Source: Actinomycetes bacterium
GTDB lineage: Bacteria > Actinomycetota > Acidimicrobiia > IMCC26256 > PALSA-610
Direction of reading: 5' to 3'
Assembly (NCBI GenBank): GCA_025463905.1
Contig: JAODBJ010000289.1
Span: forward strand, 1 to 43,968
Length of the DNA stretch: 43,968 bases
Shown here: piece after piece, positions 24,728 through 34,507 of the stretch
Layout of the letters: each line of letters starts with the position of its first letter
How positions within the stretch are numbered: the stretch's first letter is position 1
Notes under the pieces: model-generated
Databases searched by the model: none
Told to the model about the DNA's origin: nothing
Seen by the model: the letters and a program-made list of their open reading frames with translations, nothing else
Made by a program: the position numbers and the translations under genes

Positions 24728-25771
24728 ATGGGCGTGTACGTGCTCGGCATGCATCGATCCGGCACGTCTGCCGTCACGCGGGTCGTCAATCTTTGCGGTG
24801 TGCCGATCGGTCGTGAAGAGCGGCTGATGCCCGTGCAAGTCGACAATCCGGCCGGGTTTTGGGAACACCTGGGCCTCATGGACGTCGACGACGCGGTACT
24901 CGAGCGTCTCGGCGGCACCTGGGACGCGCCGCCCGAACCCGCACCCGACTTCGCCGATCGCGCCGAGTTGGCCGACCTGCGCGACCGCGCTCGCGCGGAG
25001 TTCGACGCCACCTACGAGGGCGACCGGTGGGTCTTCAAGGATCCCCGCGCCGGCGTGGTCCTGCCGTTCTGGCGCCGCGTCCTCGACGGCACGAACGATG
25101 TCGCGGTGATCGTGTTGCGCAACCCGCTCGACATCGCGGCGTCGCTCGCTCAGCGCAACCAGTTCGCAGTTCGCTACACGCTCGCGTTGTGGGAGCGCTA
25201 TACGCGACTGATACATCGCGACGCCACGGGCATGCCCGCGCTCGTGATCGACTACGACACGCTCGTCGACGATCCCGCGGTAACGGGTCGGTTGCAGGAG
25301 TTCCTGATCGCCCACGATCAGATTGCGGGCACCCCCGACCGCGACGCCATCCGCCTGTTTCTCGCGACGTCCCTTCGGCACAGCCGGCAGGAGCGCGGCG
25401 CGTTCGAACACGATGCACGCGTCACCGGCGAGCAGCGCGCGTTGTTCGCGGCGACCGGCCAGTTGCTCGGTGCGCACGATCGGTTCGCGCCGGGGCCGGT
25501 TCCGGCAGAATCACCGACGACTGAGCCACTCATCGCCTCCCGGCGTGAGCCGAGCACTCCGGAACGCGCCGCGCTCGATACGGTCACGCGCGCCCTCGGC
25601 GAGACCGAGTGCAGGCTCGACGCATGCGAAGCGTCGACGGCCACGACTCGAACCACCCACGATGCCGTTGACGACGCGTTGGGGTACACCGACATCGGGC
25701 GGCTGGAACGAGTCGCGCTGGGCGCGGCGCGTCGAGTGCGACGCATACAGCAGCGTCTGACCCGGCGGTGA
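24728..25771 (+). CDS. Sulfotransferase family protein
   Basis: 347 residues, ATG 24728. The N-terminal P-loop GMHRSGTS (residues 7-14) binds the 5'-phosphosulfate of PAPS, and VAVIVLRNPLDIAASLAQRN is the 3'-phosphate-binding strand-helix of sulfotransferases. WVFKDPRAG precedes it. The region after about residue 270 is a low-complexity linker and a short coiled segment ending in a basic tail. Probable role: sulfation of a glycan. First gene of the surface-glycan locus; its stop overlaps the next gene's GTG by 4 bases. The glycan acceptor is inferred from context. Confidence 0.85.
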   Translation: MGVYVLGMHRSGTSAVTRVVNLCGVPIGREERLMPVQVDNPAGFWEHLGLMDVDDAVLERLGGTWDAPPEPAPDFADRAELADLRDRARAEFDATYEGDRWVFKDPRAGVVLPFWRRVLDGTNDVAVIVLRNPLDIAASLAQRNQFAVRYTLALWERYTRLIHRDATGMPALVIDYDTLVDDPAVTGRLQEFLIAHDQIAGTPDRDAIRLFLATSLRHSRQERGAFEHDARVTGEQRALFAATGQLLGAHDRFAPGPVPAESPTTEPLIASRREPSTPERAALDTVTRALGETECRLDACEASTATTRTTHDAVDDALGYTDIGRLERVALGAARRVRRIQQRLTRR

Positions 25772-27828
25772 GCGACGTCAACGCCGCACTCGGCGGCCCC
25801 GACTCGCTGACGCGCGGCATCGACACGACGCTCGACGCTGTGATCACAGCATTCGCGCTGTGGACGATCGCATATCACGTAGCGATGGTCGTACACGCGC
25901 CGGTGGTGGTGACGACCGTCGCTTGGGTCGCGGGCGTGGTCGTCCTGGGCGTGCTGGCCGCGGTGACCTTGCCGCGATCTCGTAGCGGAGCCCACAACGC
26001 TGGAGCGCGAGACGTCAGCGACGAGGTCGACGTCGAACCGGTGCGATCGCTGGCGGTGCCCGCCGGTGTCGTCGCGGCCGTCGCCGCGATCTTCGCCGGC
26101 AGCCGAGTTCTCAGTGGCCGGCGCTGGTGGCTGTTCGAACTGATGGTGGCCGCAGCGCTCGTTGTCGCGGCCGTCGCGGTGCTGCGCGGTCGGGTGGTGT
26201 CGGGCGCCTCGGCGAAGCGGTTCGCGCTCGCACCCGTGGTCGCGATCGCCGTCGCCGCGGCGTTCGCAGCCGGGTCGCTCTTCATCGTGCGCTCGGACGC
26301 CGACGACGTACTCACCGTGAACCGATCGGTGTGGATCGAGCACCACGGCAACACCTTCCCGCAACGCGACACGCTGTTCTCCAACCAGCAATTCGCGTAT
26401 ACGAGGCCGGAGAACCCGTCGCCGGCCATCGAGCCATTCGTCGGGGTGATCGCTCGTTACACACCGTGGAGCGCGCCCAGCGTCGCGTACCTGGGTGTCG
26501 GTTCCGCAGTGTCATTTCTTGCCGTTCTCGCGCTATGGCGGCTGCTTCGCGAACTGCGCGCGAAGTTCGCGTGGCTCGCGCTCGTCGTGAGCGCGGCGTT
26601 CCTCGCGTTCGACGGCACGATCCACACCTCGTTCGGGAACTTCTCCTTCGTTCGCGCGTGGCAGGGGAAGGTGATCTTCGTGTTCCTCATCGTGCCGTTG
26701 TTGTGGCGCCACGCGCTCGCGTGGTCACGTCATGGCGAGCGGCGCGCACTGGTGCTGCTCGTCGCGTCGAATGTGGCCGCGGTCGGTGTCTCGACCACGG
26801 CGTTGTTCGTCGCGCCGCCGGTAACCGTGCTCGGTGTGCTCGCCGGATTGCGACGCGAACAGCTACGGGGGCGACTCACCGGAACGGTGGTCGCGTTGCT
26901 GTATCCACTGGGCGGCGGCCTCTTCGCGGCGACCGCGGCCCGTCAACCGGTCGCCGTCGCGCTCGCGGCCGGCGCGGGCAACTTCGTCGCGGCTGTGGGC
27001 CACCCGGCGCCCGTTCCGGCCTCGCCACTGCACTCGTGGACACCGTGGTATTTCGTGATCGGGACCGGCGTGATGGGAGTGGTCGCTGCAGTGGCGACGT
27101 TGTGCGGGTGGCTCGGCACCCGTGAACGGTCGTCCCGGATCGCACTGGTCCTTGCGCCCCTTGCACTGCTCGGCGTGTTCGTGACACCACCGGTATTGCA
27201 CGCGTTGAAGAGCGCGTCCTCGGAGGGCGGTTCGGTGTTGTGGCGCGTCGTATGGATCGTGCCCGTGCCGGCAATGGTCGGACTGCTCGCTACCGGTCTT
27301 CTCGCCCGGTTCGGGACCCGAGCAGTGATCGCGTCAGCGGCCGCTGTCATCGTGGTGTGCGTGGCCGGTGGCACTCCCGTGTGGGCGCGACGCAACGGCG
27401 CGTTCGTCGTATCGCATCCGCAGTGGGACATCACGCCGCGCGACGAGAAGGCGGCGTCGCGGTTGCTGACGCTCGCCGCGCCAGGTGACGTCGTCGCCGC
27501 GCCCGAGAGCATCGGCGGCGCGATCGCGATTCGCAGCGCGGATGTGCGAGCGGTGGACCCGCGCGGTCAGTACCTCGTGGGCCGCGTGAGCCACGCACCT
27601 TCGTTTCACCCGAATGAGCGGAGGCTCGTGACGATCGGGGTGACCTCGGGGCTCACGCCCGCCAACGCGGCGGCATTCGCCGCTTCGTTGCAACTCCTCT
27701 CGGTTGATGTCGCCTGCACGCGACCTGGTCTCGAACACGGTCTCGTCGGCGCCGCGCTGACCCAGGCCGGGTTCACCGACGTTCGCCACGACCGGCAGTG
27801 TCACTACTGGCAGCGCACCCGCAGGTGA
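25768..27828 (+). CDS. Polytopic membrane protein, DUF6077-like
   Basis: 686 residues; GTG 25768 overlaps the sulfotransferase stop. About 13 to 15 hydrophobic helices. A central extracytoplasmic segment (SVWIEHHGNTFPQRDTLFSNQQFAYTRPENPSPAIEPFVG) and the later FNFS-like GNFSFVRAWQGKVIFV resemble DUF6077, a family of actinobacterial membrane proteins with GT-C-like topology. A C-terminal soluble domain (about residue 545 on) ends in a VACTRPGLEHGL segment. It may transfer sugars from lipid carriers. Translationally coupled to its neighbours. Function is not established. Confidence 0.7.
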   Translation: MSDVNAALGGPDSLTRGIDTTLDAVITAFALWTIAYHVAMVVHAPVVVTTVAWVAGVVVLGVLAAVTLPRSRSGAHNAGARDVSDEVDVEPVRSLAVPAGVVAAVAAIFAGSRVLSGRRWWLFELMVAAALVVAAVAVLRGRVVSGASAKRFALAPVVAIAVAAAFAAGSLFIVRSDADDVLTVNRSVWIEHHGNTFPQRDTLFSNQQFAYTRPENPSPAIEPFVGVIARYTPWSAPSVAYLGVGSAVSFLAVLALWRLLRELRAKFAWLALVVSAAFLAFDGTIHTSFGNFSFVRAWQGKVIFVFLIVPLLWRHALAWSRHGERRALVLLVASNVAAVGVSTTALFVAPPVTVLGVLAGLRREQLRGRLTGTVVALLYPLGGGLFAATAARQPVAVALAAGAGNFVAAVGHPAPVPASPLHSWTPWYFVIGTGVMGVVAAVATLCGWLGTRERSSRIALVLAPLALLGVFVTPPVLHALKSASSEGGSVLWRVVWIVPVPAMVGLLATGLLARFGTRAVIASAAAVIVVCVAGGTPVWARRNGAFVVSHPQWDITPRDEKAASRLLTLAAPGDVVAAPESIGGAIAIRSADVRAVDPRGQYLVGRVSHAPSFHPNERRLVTIGVTSGLTPANAAAFAASLQLLSVDVACTRPGLEHGLVGAALTQAGFTDVRHDRQCHYWQRTRR

Positions 27829-29258
27829 ACGCCACGAACCTTCGACACGCGCGGGTCGCGCTCGTGGCGGTCGCGATCGCGTGGGTTGTCGCGCAGGTCG
27901 CGCTCGTCGGCGTGCACCGTTGGTTTGCGTGGGACGAAGCGGTGTACTTCGCCAAGGCCTCGCCCGACCTTCCGACGGTGTCGTGGGCCGCGGCGCGTTC
28001 GCTCGGGTTCCCGGCGCTCTTGTGGCCCGTCGTCGCGGCGGGAGGCGGCGCGGGCGCGGTCCGGGTCGAGATGCTTCTCGTTTGCGGCGCCGGGCTCGTG
28101 GCTGCGTACTGGCCGTGGACGACTCGACTCGGCGGCGGGGGTGTGGCAGCCGCGGTGTTGTTCGCCGGGTCGTGGCCGGCGCTGTTCTACGGCACCGAGC
28201 TGTACCCGAATCTGGTCGTCGCGCTGGCACTCGTCGGCGCCCTCGGCGCCGCGGTGAACGCGCAGACGAAGCGCGCCGCCGTCGTCGCGTTGGCGTTCAT
28301 GGCGATCGCCAGTACCTGCCGTCCAACCGACGCGCTGCTCGCGGCGGTCGGCGCGGCGCCGTTGCTGTTCGTGGTCCGGCGGCGGCAGGCCATCACGCCC
28401 GTGACCGGGCTCTTGGGCGGCGTCGCAGTCGGGTGGACGGTGTGGGTCGTGGAAGCGTTTCTCGACTTTGGTGGTCCGATCGAACGGTTTCGGACTGCCT
28501 TCCAGAACAACGCAGCGCGCGACCCGCGTCGAGGCGTGCTTACCGGCCTCGCTCACCAACCGCTGACGGCTTCGCTCTCACGTTCGCCGATCGTCGCCGC
28601 CCTCGCATGGGTGGCGTTCCTCGCCGCACTCGCGATCGCCGGATACGTCATCGCGCATCGGCGAGGCGAGTTGTCGGTACTCGTCGCGCTGGCTGCGGCC
28701 GCGATGCTGCTGATCGCGTACGTGTTGTACGCACCCGACACAGGCGCGCGCTTCTTGCTGCCGGTGTTCGCGTTGATCAGTGTGCCGGCCGGTATCGCGC
28801 TCGACGCGGCGCGGCGGGCGCTCGCGCATCCGGCGAGCGCGCGCGGTGTGCTCGCCGGCGCGGTGTGCGCCTTGGTCGCGGTCACAATCGTGCTGCACGG
28901 CCACGCGGCGAACGCGATCGCAACACGCGAACGTGCTGCCCGCGCGACCGACCAGGCCGCTGGTCGCGAACTCGCACGGCTCGCGCACGGGCGGCCGTGC
29001 GCGTTCGTCAGTCAGTTCAACTACCCCGCGATCGAGGTCGCGTCGCATTGCAACGGTGCGCCACTTCGCTTCGACCGGAGCCCGAGCCTGCCGCGCTCCT
29101 TCACCCGCCAGCCGGGCCTGCGATTCGCGGTGGGCCCATTTCCGCCCGCGGCGGGTTCGCGCGTCGCTCAGTGGCGCCGTGTGCAGCCCGTCGGCGCGCC
29201 CGGTGTTTCCATCTACGTGGCACCGGTGGCGCGCCCGAAGGACCCCACCGGCGGGTGA
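27825..29258 (+). CDS. GT-C-like polytopic membrane protein
   Basis: 477 residues; GTG 27825 overlaps the preceding stop (GTGA). N-terminal helix, then HRWFAWDEAVYFAKA, the acidic first periplasmic loop (Asp-Glu) typical of GT-C/dolichyl-phosphate mannosyltransferase-like enzymes. About ten more helices follow, then a C-terminal periplasmic segment with CAFVSQFNYPAIEVASHCNG. Probably a lipid-linked-sugar transferase acting outside the membrane on the same glycan. The substrate is unknown. The longer in-frame extension upstream overlaps the previous gene and is not used. Confidence 0.75.
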   Translation: MNATNLRHARVALVAVAIAWVVAQVALVGVHRWFAWDEAVYFAKASPDLPTVSWAAARSLGFPALLWPVVAAGGGAGAVRVEMLLVCGAGLVAAYWPWTTRLGGGGVAAAVLFAGSWPALFYGTELYPNLVVALALVGALGAAVNAQTKRAAVVALAFMAIASTCRPTDALLAAVGAAPLLFVVRRRQAITPVTGLLGGVAVGWTVWVVEAFLDFGGPIERFRTAFQNNAARDPRRGVLTGLAHQPLTASLSRSPIVAALAWVAFLAALAIAGYVIAHRRGELSVLVALAAAAMLLIAYVLYAPDTGARFLLPVFALISVPAGIALDAARRALAHPASARGVLAGAVCALVAVTIVLHGHAANAIATRERAARATDQAAGRELARLAHGRPCAFVSQFNYPAIEVASHCNGAPLRFDRSPSLPRSFTRQPGLRFAVGPFPPAAGSRVAQWRRVQPVGAPGVSIYVAPVARPKDPTGG

Positions 29259-29305
29259 GACGATCGGTAGCATCGAGACGTCCCACGGAGGGACTGGGGA
29301 GGCGT

Positions 29306-29962
29306 GTGAACAACCGAGGTGGGCAGCCGCTGCTCGCAACCGAAGAAGCACTCAGTTACTGGGACCAGCGGCATGCGAACCGCGACGAGCTGCGGTCGGG
29401 CGGCGACATCGGCCTCGACTTCGGCAGCAACCAGGCGTTCTACCTGCGCCGAATGGGCAAGCTGCTCGAACTGATCGAGGAGTACGTGCCCTTCGTGGAG
29501 CCGTGCTTCGTCCTGGACGCCGGTTGCGGGAAGGGTTACTTCGCGGGGCAGCTGGAAGAGTGCGGAATCCGCGTCGTCGGTATCGACGCCAGCGCGACCG
29601 CGATCAATCACTGCCTCGCCAACCACGCCGGTGTCTATATGCACTCGCGGCTCGACACGTTCGAGTCGCCGGACCTGTTCGATTGCGTCTACGCGATCGA
29701 CGTGTTCTTCCACATTCTCGACGACGCGGTGTGGGAAGCAAGCTTCGTGAACCTCACGACGTTGACGCGTCCAGGTGGTGCGTTGTTCGTCACCGACCAC
29801 AACGCCGCGGGCCGGCGTCAGCTGGGCGACTACATCGTGCACCGGCCGGCGTCCGAGTACGTTGCGATCGCGGACGCGCACGGCCTCGAGTACCGCGGTT
29901 GGCGTCCCTATGCGTTCCGCACGAATCCGCTCGGGTTCCATTGCTTCGTACGAACACGGTGA
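29306..29962 (+). CDS. Class I SAM-dependent methyltransferase
   Basis: 218 residues; GTG 29306 preceded by GGGGAGGC. SAM-binding motif I VLDAGCGKGYFAGQL, motif II FDCVYAIDVFFHIL and the post-I acidic GIDAS are typical of class I methyltransferases. The C-terminal Y-G-F-type loop is short. Cytosolic. Probably methylates a sugar or a nucleotide-sugar precursor of the glycan (context). Followed 4 bases later by the multidomain protein. Confidence 0.88.
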   Translation: MNNRGGQPLLATEEALSYWDQRHANRDELRSGGDIGLDFGSNQAFYLRRMGKLLELIEEYVPFVEPCFVLDAGCGKGYFAGQLEECGIRVVGIDASATAINHCLANHAGVYMHSRLDTFESPDLFDCVYAIDVFFHILDDAVWEASFVNLTTLTRPGGALFVTDHNAAGRRQLGDYIVHRPASEYVAIADAHGLEYRGWRPYAFRTNPLGFHCFVRTR

Positions 29963-29966
29963 GCTG

Positions 29967-32327
29967 ATGCGAATCGCCGACGTCTTGCACAACCGGCTCG
30001 ACGGCATCGACCGGCTCGTCGATGTACACGAAGGTGAGCTCGAGCTGGCGTCGTACCTCGGGCTCCCGGAGGGCGTCGAATACGTGCACGCGCCCGGCGC
30101 CACGAGCGACGAATCCGGCGTGCCGATCGATGAGCGCACGCTCCTGCTCGACCTGGTGGGGCCCGACCCCCGCCGTCACCGGCCGCTCGAACGCCTGACG
30201 GATACGTTGCGCGTGCTCTCGCCCGGGCAGCGCGCCGTCGTACTCCTCGGGTACGAGGAAGGTGAACTGCCACTGCACCGCGTGCTCGATCTGCTTCAGC
30301 AGGTCGCATACCGGATCGTTGCCGTGGTGCCTCTCGGCTATCGCCACATCACGACGGCGCTCGTGGTGCAACGGCTCACCGATATCGAGCGCGAAACCAG
30401 TGTCGAGCACAACATGTTGCTCCTCACCGACTACAGCGCGCGATCGATGCGCGTTCGGTTGCACGCCACCGAAGAGAAGCTCGGACGCCTGCGCGCGGCT
30501 GCGATGGGAAACGTCACGGAAGGCGCCGAGTCCGAGGACGCCGCCAAGGTCGCCCAGATGCGTAGCGAGCTCGAACTGCTGCGAGTCGAAGTCGAGACAC
30601 TGCGCTCGGACCGCGCCCGGCTGCGCGATTTCGAACGTTCCACCACGTATCAGGTGGGCCGGGTAGTGGTCGACGCGATGGCGAAGCCGGGCAAGAAGAC
30701 GGTGAAGGCGCCGGCCGACCTCGCCCGCATCTGGCGGCGGCGTGGGAGCGCGCCGAGGGTGTCGATCACGGTGAGCGAGTCGCCGGTCGCGGTCGCGCCC
30801 GAAGTGCCGGCGCTGCGCACCGATCGGCTGTTGGTGCCCTTCCCCGCCGCAACCGACGCCGATCTCGACGGGATCGTCACGATCGCGGGGATCTGGCCGG
30901 CGGAATCGGAGCGAGTGCTCGCACCCGACGCACGCGCCATCACCCTCCATCCGAATCAGGCCGCCACCCAGCTGCGCCGTATCGACCCCGACCTGCTGCT
31001 CGTGCAGGCCAGCGCGGCGGGTCCCGGCTCGTCGTGGGCCGCGTTGGGCACACCTCCGGGTCTGATGCGAGACCGCGAACTCGCTTCGCTTCTCGATGAA
31101 GCCGCCGCCCGTGAAGTGCGCACGGTGCTGTGGTTCGACCGGCCGCCCTACCTCGCGCCCGGTCTCGCTGCGCTCGCCGACCGGTTCGACCTCGTACTGC
31201 ACGAGCGCGGGCCGTGGGCCGACGCGGACGATGCCGACGCGTTCTCGCTCGGTGTGCAGCTGGCGCGCTTCGGCGCGCTCGAACCGATGGCGTCCACCGA
31301 GCGGGCTGTGCCGCCCGCGTTTCTCGGAACGCTCGACCCGCGGCTCGGCCACCACAATTACGCCCGTCTCGAACGCGTGATGCGGGCCGCTGCCGGTTCG
31401 GGCCTGCGTTGGTTCGACGACGGCGCGGCCGACGAACTCGCCGGTACGCGCCCAGGCGTTCCGTCGGAGCTCCTCGGCGCTCGCGCCGGGTACCTCGTGG
31501 CGGGGGAACGGCCCGCCGCGTACCGCCGTCACCGCGCGTGGATCGCGATGCCCCCGCTCGCGGGTGACCGCAGCGGTGTGCAGCGCCGCACGGTCGAACA
31601 ACTTGCCGCGGGTGCGCGGCTCATCGCATCGCATCAACTGTTCCTCGACGGCGAGCTGAAGACGCGGGTCTTCGACGCAGCCTCCGATCCGCAACACGCG
31701 ATCGACGGCGCACTCCACTCCTCGAGCGACGCGACGCAATTCGCAGTGCTGCGCGAACTCTACGGGCGAGCGTCCACGTCGAGATGGCTGGCACGTCTGG
31801 CGCGATCGGCGTCGCTCGATGTTCGCCCCGCGCTCGCCCGCGCCACGACGCTCGTGCTCAGCGGTGTGGGTGATCCGGCTGGCCCCAGCGTCGCGTCCGT
31901 GGTCCTGGCACAACGGGAACGCCCCGCGGCGGTCGTCGTCGCGTCGAACGGCACGTCGCCCGCCGAGATCGGCGGAGCGCTTGACGCATTGCAGCGAGCC
32001 GGCATCGCCGTGAGCATCGTCGCGGGTGGTGTAGCCGACGCCGTCGCCACGGCAGCCACACCATGGTGCGCGATCGCCGAGGATCGAGATCTTCCCGCCG
32101 AGCATCTCCTCGACCTCCACGTGGTCGCGGCGTGCACCACGAGCCCGGTCGCCTCGCTGGGCACCTCAGCGCCGGGAAGAGCACCCGCGGGAAGCGCGCT
32201 CGTGCGCACCGACGCGCTGCGGGCCGGCACCGTCGCGCTCGCACAGTTCGACGGCGCGCTCACCTGGGAGGGCGCGCCGGGCGCGTTCTTCGCCTACGAA
32301 CCCAATGCCGCCGGGAGTGCAGCGTGA
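29967..32327 (+). CDS. Large multidomain protein: methyltransferase-like and degenerate glycosyltransferase domains
   Basis: 786 residues from ATG 29967. Residues about 1-150 (LRVLSPGQRAVVLLGYEEGE ... IVAVVPLGYRHITTALVVQR) have a methyltransferase-like strand-helix pattern but no glycine-rich SAM motif. A coiled coil follows (about 165-225, ELELLRVEVETLRSDRARLR), then FERSTTYQVGRVVVDAMAKP, a segment found after coiled coils in glycan proteins. The C-terminal ~500 residues resemble a CgeB-type GT-B domain (VLWFDRPPYLAPGLAALADRFDLVLHERG; WIAMPP then RRTVEQLAAGARLIAS) and a GT2-like remnant without a DxD motif. It may be a scaffold or an inactive enzyme rather than a transferase. The stop overlaps the next GTG. 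Confidence 0.6.
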   Translation: MRIADVLHNRLDGIDRLVDVHEGELELASYLGLPEGVEYVHAPGATSDESGVPIDERTLLLDLVGPDPRRHRPLERLTDTLRVLSPGQRAVVLLGYEEGELPLHRVLDLLQQVAYRIVAVVPLGYRHITTALVVQRLTDIERETSVEHNMLLLTDYSARSMRVRLHATEEKLGRLRAAAMGNVTEGAESEDAAKVAQMRSELELLRVEVETLRSDRARLRDFERSTTYQVGRVVVDAMAKPGKKTVKAPADLARIWRRRGSAPRVSITVSESPVAVAPEVPALRTDRLLVPFPAATDADLDGIVTIAGIWPAESERVLAPDARAITLHPNQAATQLRRIDPDLLLVQASAAGPGSSWAALGTPPGLMRDRELASLLDEAAAREVRTVLWFDRPPYLAPGLAALADRFDLVLHERGPWADADDADAFSLGVQLARFGALEPMASTERAVPPAFLGTLDPRLGHHNYARLERVMRAAAGSGLRWFDDGAADELAGTRPGVPSELLGARAGYLVAGERPAAYRRHRAWIAMPPLAGDRSGVQRRTVEQLAAGARLIASHQLFLDGELKTRVFDAASDPQHAIDGALHSSSDATQFAVLRELYGRASTSRWLARLARSASLDVRPALARATTLVLSGVGDPAGPSVASVVLAQRERPAAVVVASNGTSPAEIGGALDALQRAGIAVSIVAGGVADAVATAATPWCAIAEDRDLPAEHLLDLHVVAACTTSPVASLGTSAPGRAPAGSALVRTDALRAGTVALAQFDGALTWEGAPGAFFAYEPNAAGSAA

Positions 32328-34507
32328 GAACCCTTCGCGCCGCGGTCTACGGCGATGTCAACCTGAACATCCTCGACGGTTCCGCGATCTGGACCCAGTC
32401 GATGGTGGAAGCACTGTCGGCCACCGGACGCTGCGAAACGACCGTGCTGCTCAAGGCGCCGGTACTCAACGACCGTCTCGTGCGGCCCATGCTCGGTCTT
32501 CCGAACGTGCGTGTCGTGCGACCCTTCGAGGAAGGCCTGATCGAAGGCCCGGGCGACCAGCTCACGCCGGCCGACGCGACGCAGTTGCTCCGCGAACTGG
32601 ACGACGAAGCTCGGTTCGACGTCGTCGTGGCGCGAGGCATGAGCCTCGTCGTCGCCCTCGCTCGCAGCCGCCAGTTCGACGGTCGGCTGTGGACCTACCT
32701 CACCGACATGCCGCAATCGCTCGAGGAAACGACGCGTGACCGCGTCGACGCGCTCGAACAGGTGGCGCGCGCGTCGCGTCTGCTGTTGTGCCAAACCGAA
32801 GACCTACGCACCTACCTCGAAGCGATCGTTCCCGAGGCGTCCGGCCGGTGTGTGCTCTACCCCCCGGTGGTGCCGCCGGTTGGCGACATCGTCGAGGGCG
32901 CGACCACCGCAACGAACCTCACCGGCCGGCCGGTGAGGCTGGTGTACACGGGCAAGTATGCGTTGTTGTGGAACACCTTCGAAATGACGCAGGTGCCCGC
33001 CGCGCTCGCCGGCCGCGGTGTTACGGCGGAAGTGCACATGATCGGCGACAAGGTGCACCGCGAATCGGATGCTCCCGATTTCTACGATCGCATGACCGAC
33101 GCGCTCAAGAAAACCGAGGGCGTGGTGTGGCACGGCGGCATGCCGAGGCGCGACGCGATGGCGCTCACGGCTACCGCCGACGTGGGTCTGTCGTGGCGGG
33201 ACCCTCGGATGGATTGCAGCCTCGAACTGTCGACGAAGGTGCTCGAGTACGGCGCGCTGGGTCTCCCGGTTTTGCTGAACCGCACGCGCGTCCACGAAGA
33301 GTTGCTGGGTGCCGACTACCCCCTGTTCGTGAACTCGTTTGCCGACGTCGTCGACGCCGTCGAAGCGCTGCACCGCGACGCGTTGCTGCGCGACCTCGCG
33401 GTCGAGCGTTGCGCGAAGGCAGCGTCGCAATTCACTCTCGATGAGGCTGTCGGTCGGCTGCGTTCGTACTTTGATCGGGTCTTTCCTGCCGGTGAAGGCG
33501 CGCGCCGCGGCGAGGAGAAGCTGAAGCTCGGCGTCGCGAGCCACGACCTGAAGTTCTTCAGCCGCCTGCTCGAGTACTTCGATTCGCTCGACGACATCGA
33601 ACTGCGCGTCGACGAATGGGCCGGCCTCTCGCAACACGATGTCGCCGCGAGCCGGCGCATGGCCGAGTGGGCCGATGTCGTGATCTGCGAATGGTGTGGT
33701 CCGAACGCGGTCTGGTATTCGCGCAACAAGCGCGAAGGTCAGCGGCTCGTCGTGCGGCTCCACCGTTTCGAGCTCGACGCCGGCTACTGGAAGAACGTCA
33801 ACGCAAACGCCGTCGATACCGTGGTGTGCGTCAGCCCGTACTACGCGCAACTGACGCAGCAGCGAACGTCGTGGCCCGCCTCGCTCATACGCACCGTGCC
33901 GAACTGGGTCGACACGATCGACCTCGACCGGGTGAAACTCCCCGGTGCCATCCATCACCTCGGCATCGTGGGCATCGCACCGTCGCGCAAGCGGATGGAC
34001 CGGGCTCTCGACGTCCTCGCGCGGTTACGCCGGCGCGATGATCGCTTCCAGCTCTTCGTGAAGAGCAAGTACCCGTGGGACTACTGGTGGATCTGGAACA
34101 AGGCCGACGAGCGCGCACACTACGAGGAGACGTTGAGCCGCATCCGCCGCGACCCGACGTTGCGTAGCGCAGTTGTGTTCGATCCCTACGGCCCAGACGT
34201 CGCCGGGTGGCTGCGCAAGATCGGCTGGGTGCTGTCGACCAGCGACGACGAAAGCTTCCATCTCGCGCCGGCCGAGGGAATGGCGTCGCGTGCGCTTCCC
34301 ATGGTGTTGCACTGGCCCGGCGCCGACACGATCTATCCGTCCGCATGGGTGCGCGAGTCAGCCGACGAGATGGCCGACCGCATCCTCGAGATCAGCAGCA
34401 ACGGTGGTCTCGACGCGCACGGTGAGGAGGTACGCCGGTTCATCCTCGAGAACTTCCCGGTCGAGCGCGTGTGCGAGCAATGGCTCGACGTCGTGGCCCC
34501 GAAGTGA
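32324..34507 (+). CDS. Two-domain GT-B glycosyltransferase
   Basis: 727 residues; GTG 32324 overlaps the previous stop. Two GT-B units lie in one chain. The first (about 1-390) has VYGDVNLNILDGSAIW, VRLVYTGKYALLWNTFEM and LELSTKVLEYGALGLPVLLNRT; the second (about 395-727) has KLKLGVASHDLKFFSRLLEY, HHLGIVGIAPSRKRMDRALDV and SFHLAPAEGMASRALPMVL, both with the C-terminal acidic motif of GT4/GT1 enzymes. Two transfers, or one transfer plus a regulatory domain, are possible. No membrane helices. It overlaps the following methyltransferase gene by 4 bases. Confidence 0.8.
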   Translation: MRTLRAAVYGDVNLNILDGSAIWTQSMVEALSATGRCETTVLLKAPVLNDRLVRPMLGLPNVRVVRPFEEGLIEGPGDQLTPADATQLLRELDDEARFDVVVARGMSLVVALARSRQFDGRLWTYLTDMPQSLEETTRDRVDALEQVARASRLLLCQTEDLRTYLEAIVPEASGRCVLYPPVVPPVGDIVEGATTATNLTGRPVRLVYTGKYALLWNTFEMTQVPAALAGRGVTAEVHMIGDKVHRESDAPDFYDRMTDALKKTEGVVWHGGMPRRDAMALTATADVGLSWRDPRMDCSLELSTKVLEYGALGLPVLLNRTRVHEELLGADYPLFVNSFADVVDAVEALHRDALLRDLAVERCAKAASQFTLDEAVGRLRSYFDRVFPAGEGARRGEEKLKLGVASHDLKFFSRLLEYFDSLDDIELRVDEWAGLSQHDVAASRRMAEWADVVICEWCGPNAVWYSRNKREGQRLVVRLHRFELDAGYWKNVNANAVDTVVCVSPYYAQLTQQRTSWPASLIRTVPNWVDTIDLDRVKLPGAIHHLGIVGIAPSRKRMDRALDVLARLRRRDDRFQLFVKSKYPWDYWWIWNKADERAHYEETLSRIRRDPTLRSAVVFDPYGPDVAGWLRKIGWVLSTSDDESFHLAPAEGMASRALPMVLHWPGADTIYPSAWVRESADEMADRILEISSNGGLDAHGEEVRRFILENFPVERVCEQWLDVVAPK

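Noticed and set aside
29790-32120. Long minus-strand frame (776 codons) opposite the multidomain glycan protein
   Set aside because: Arg/His/Gly-rich with no recognisable motifs, typical of antisense frames in high-GC DNA.
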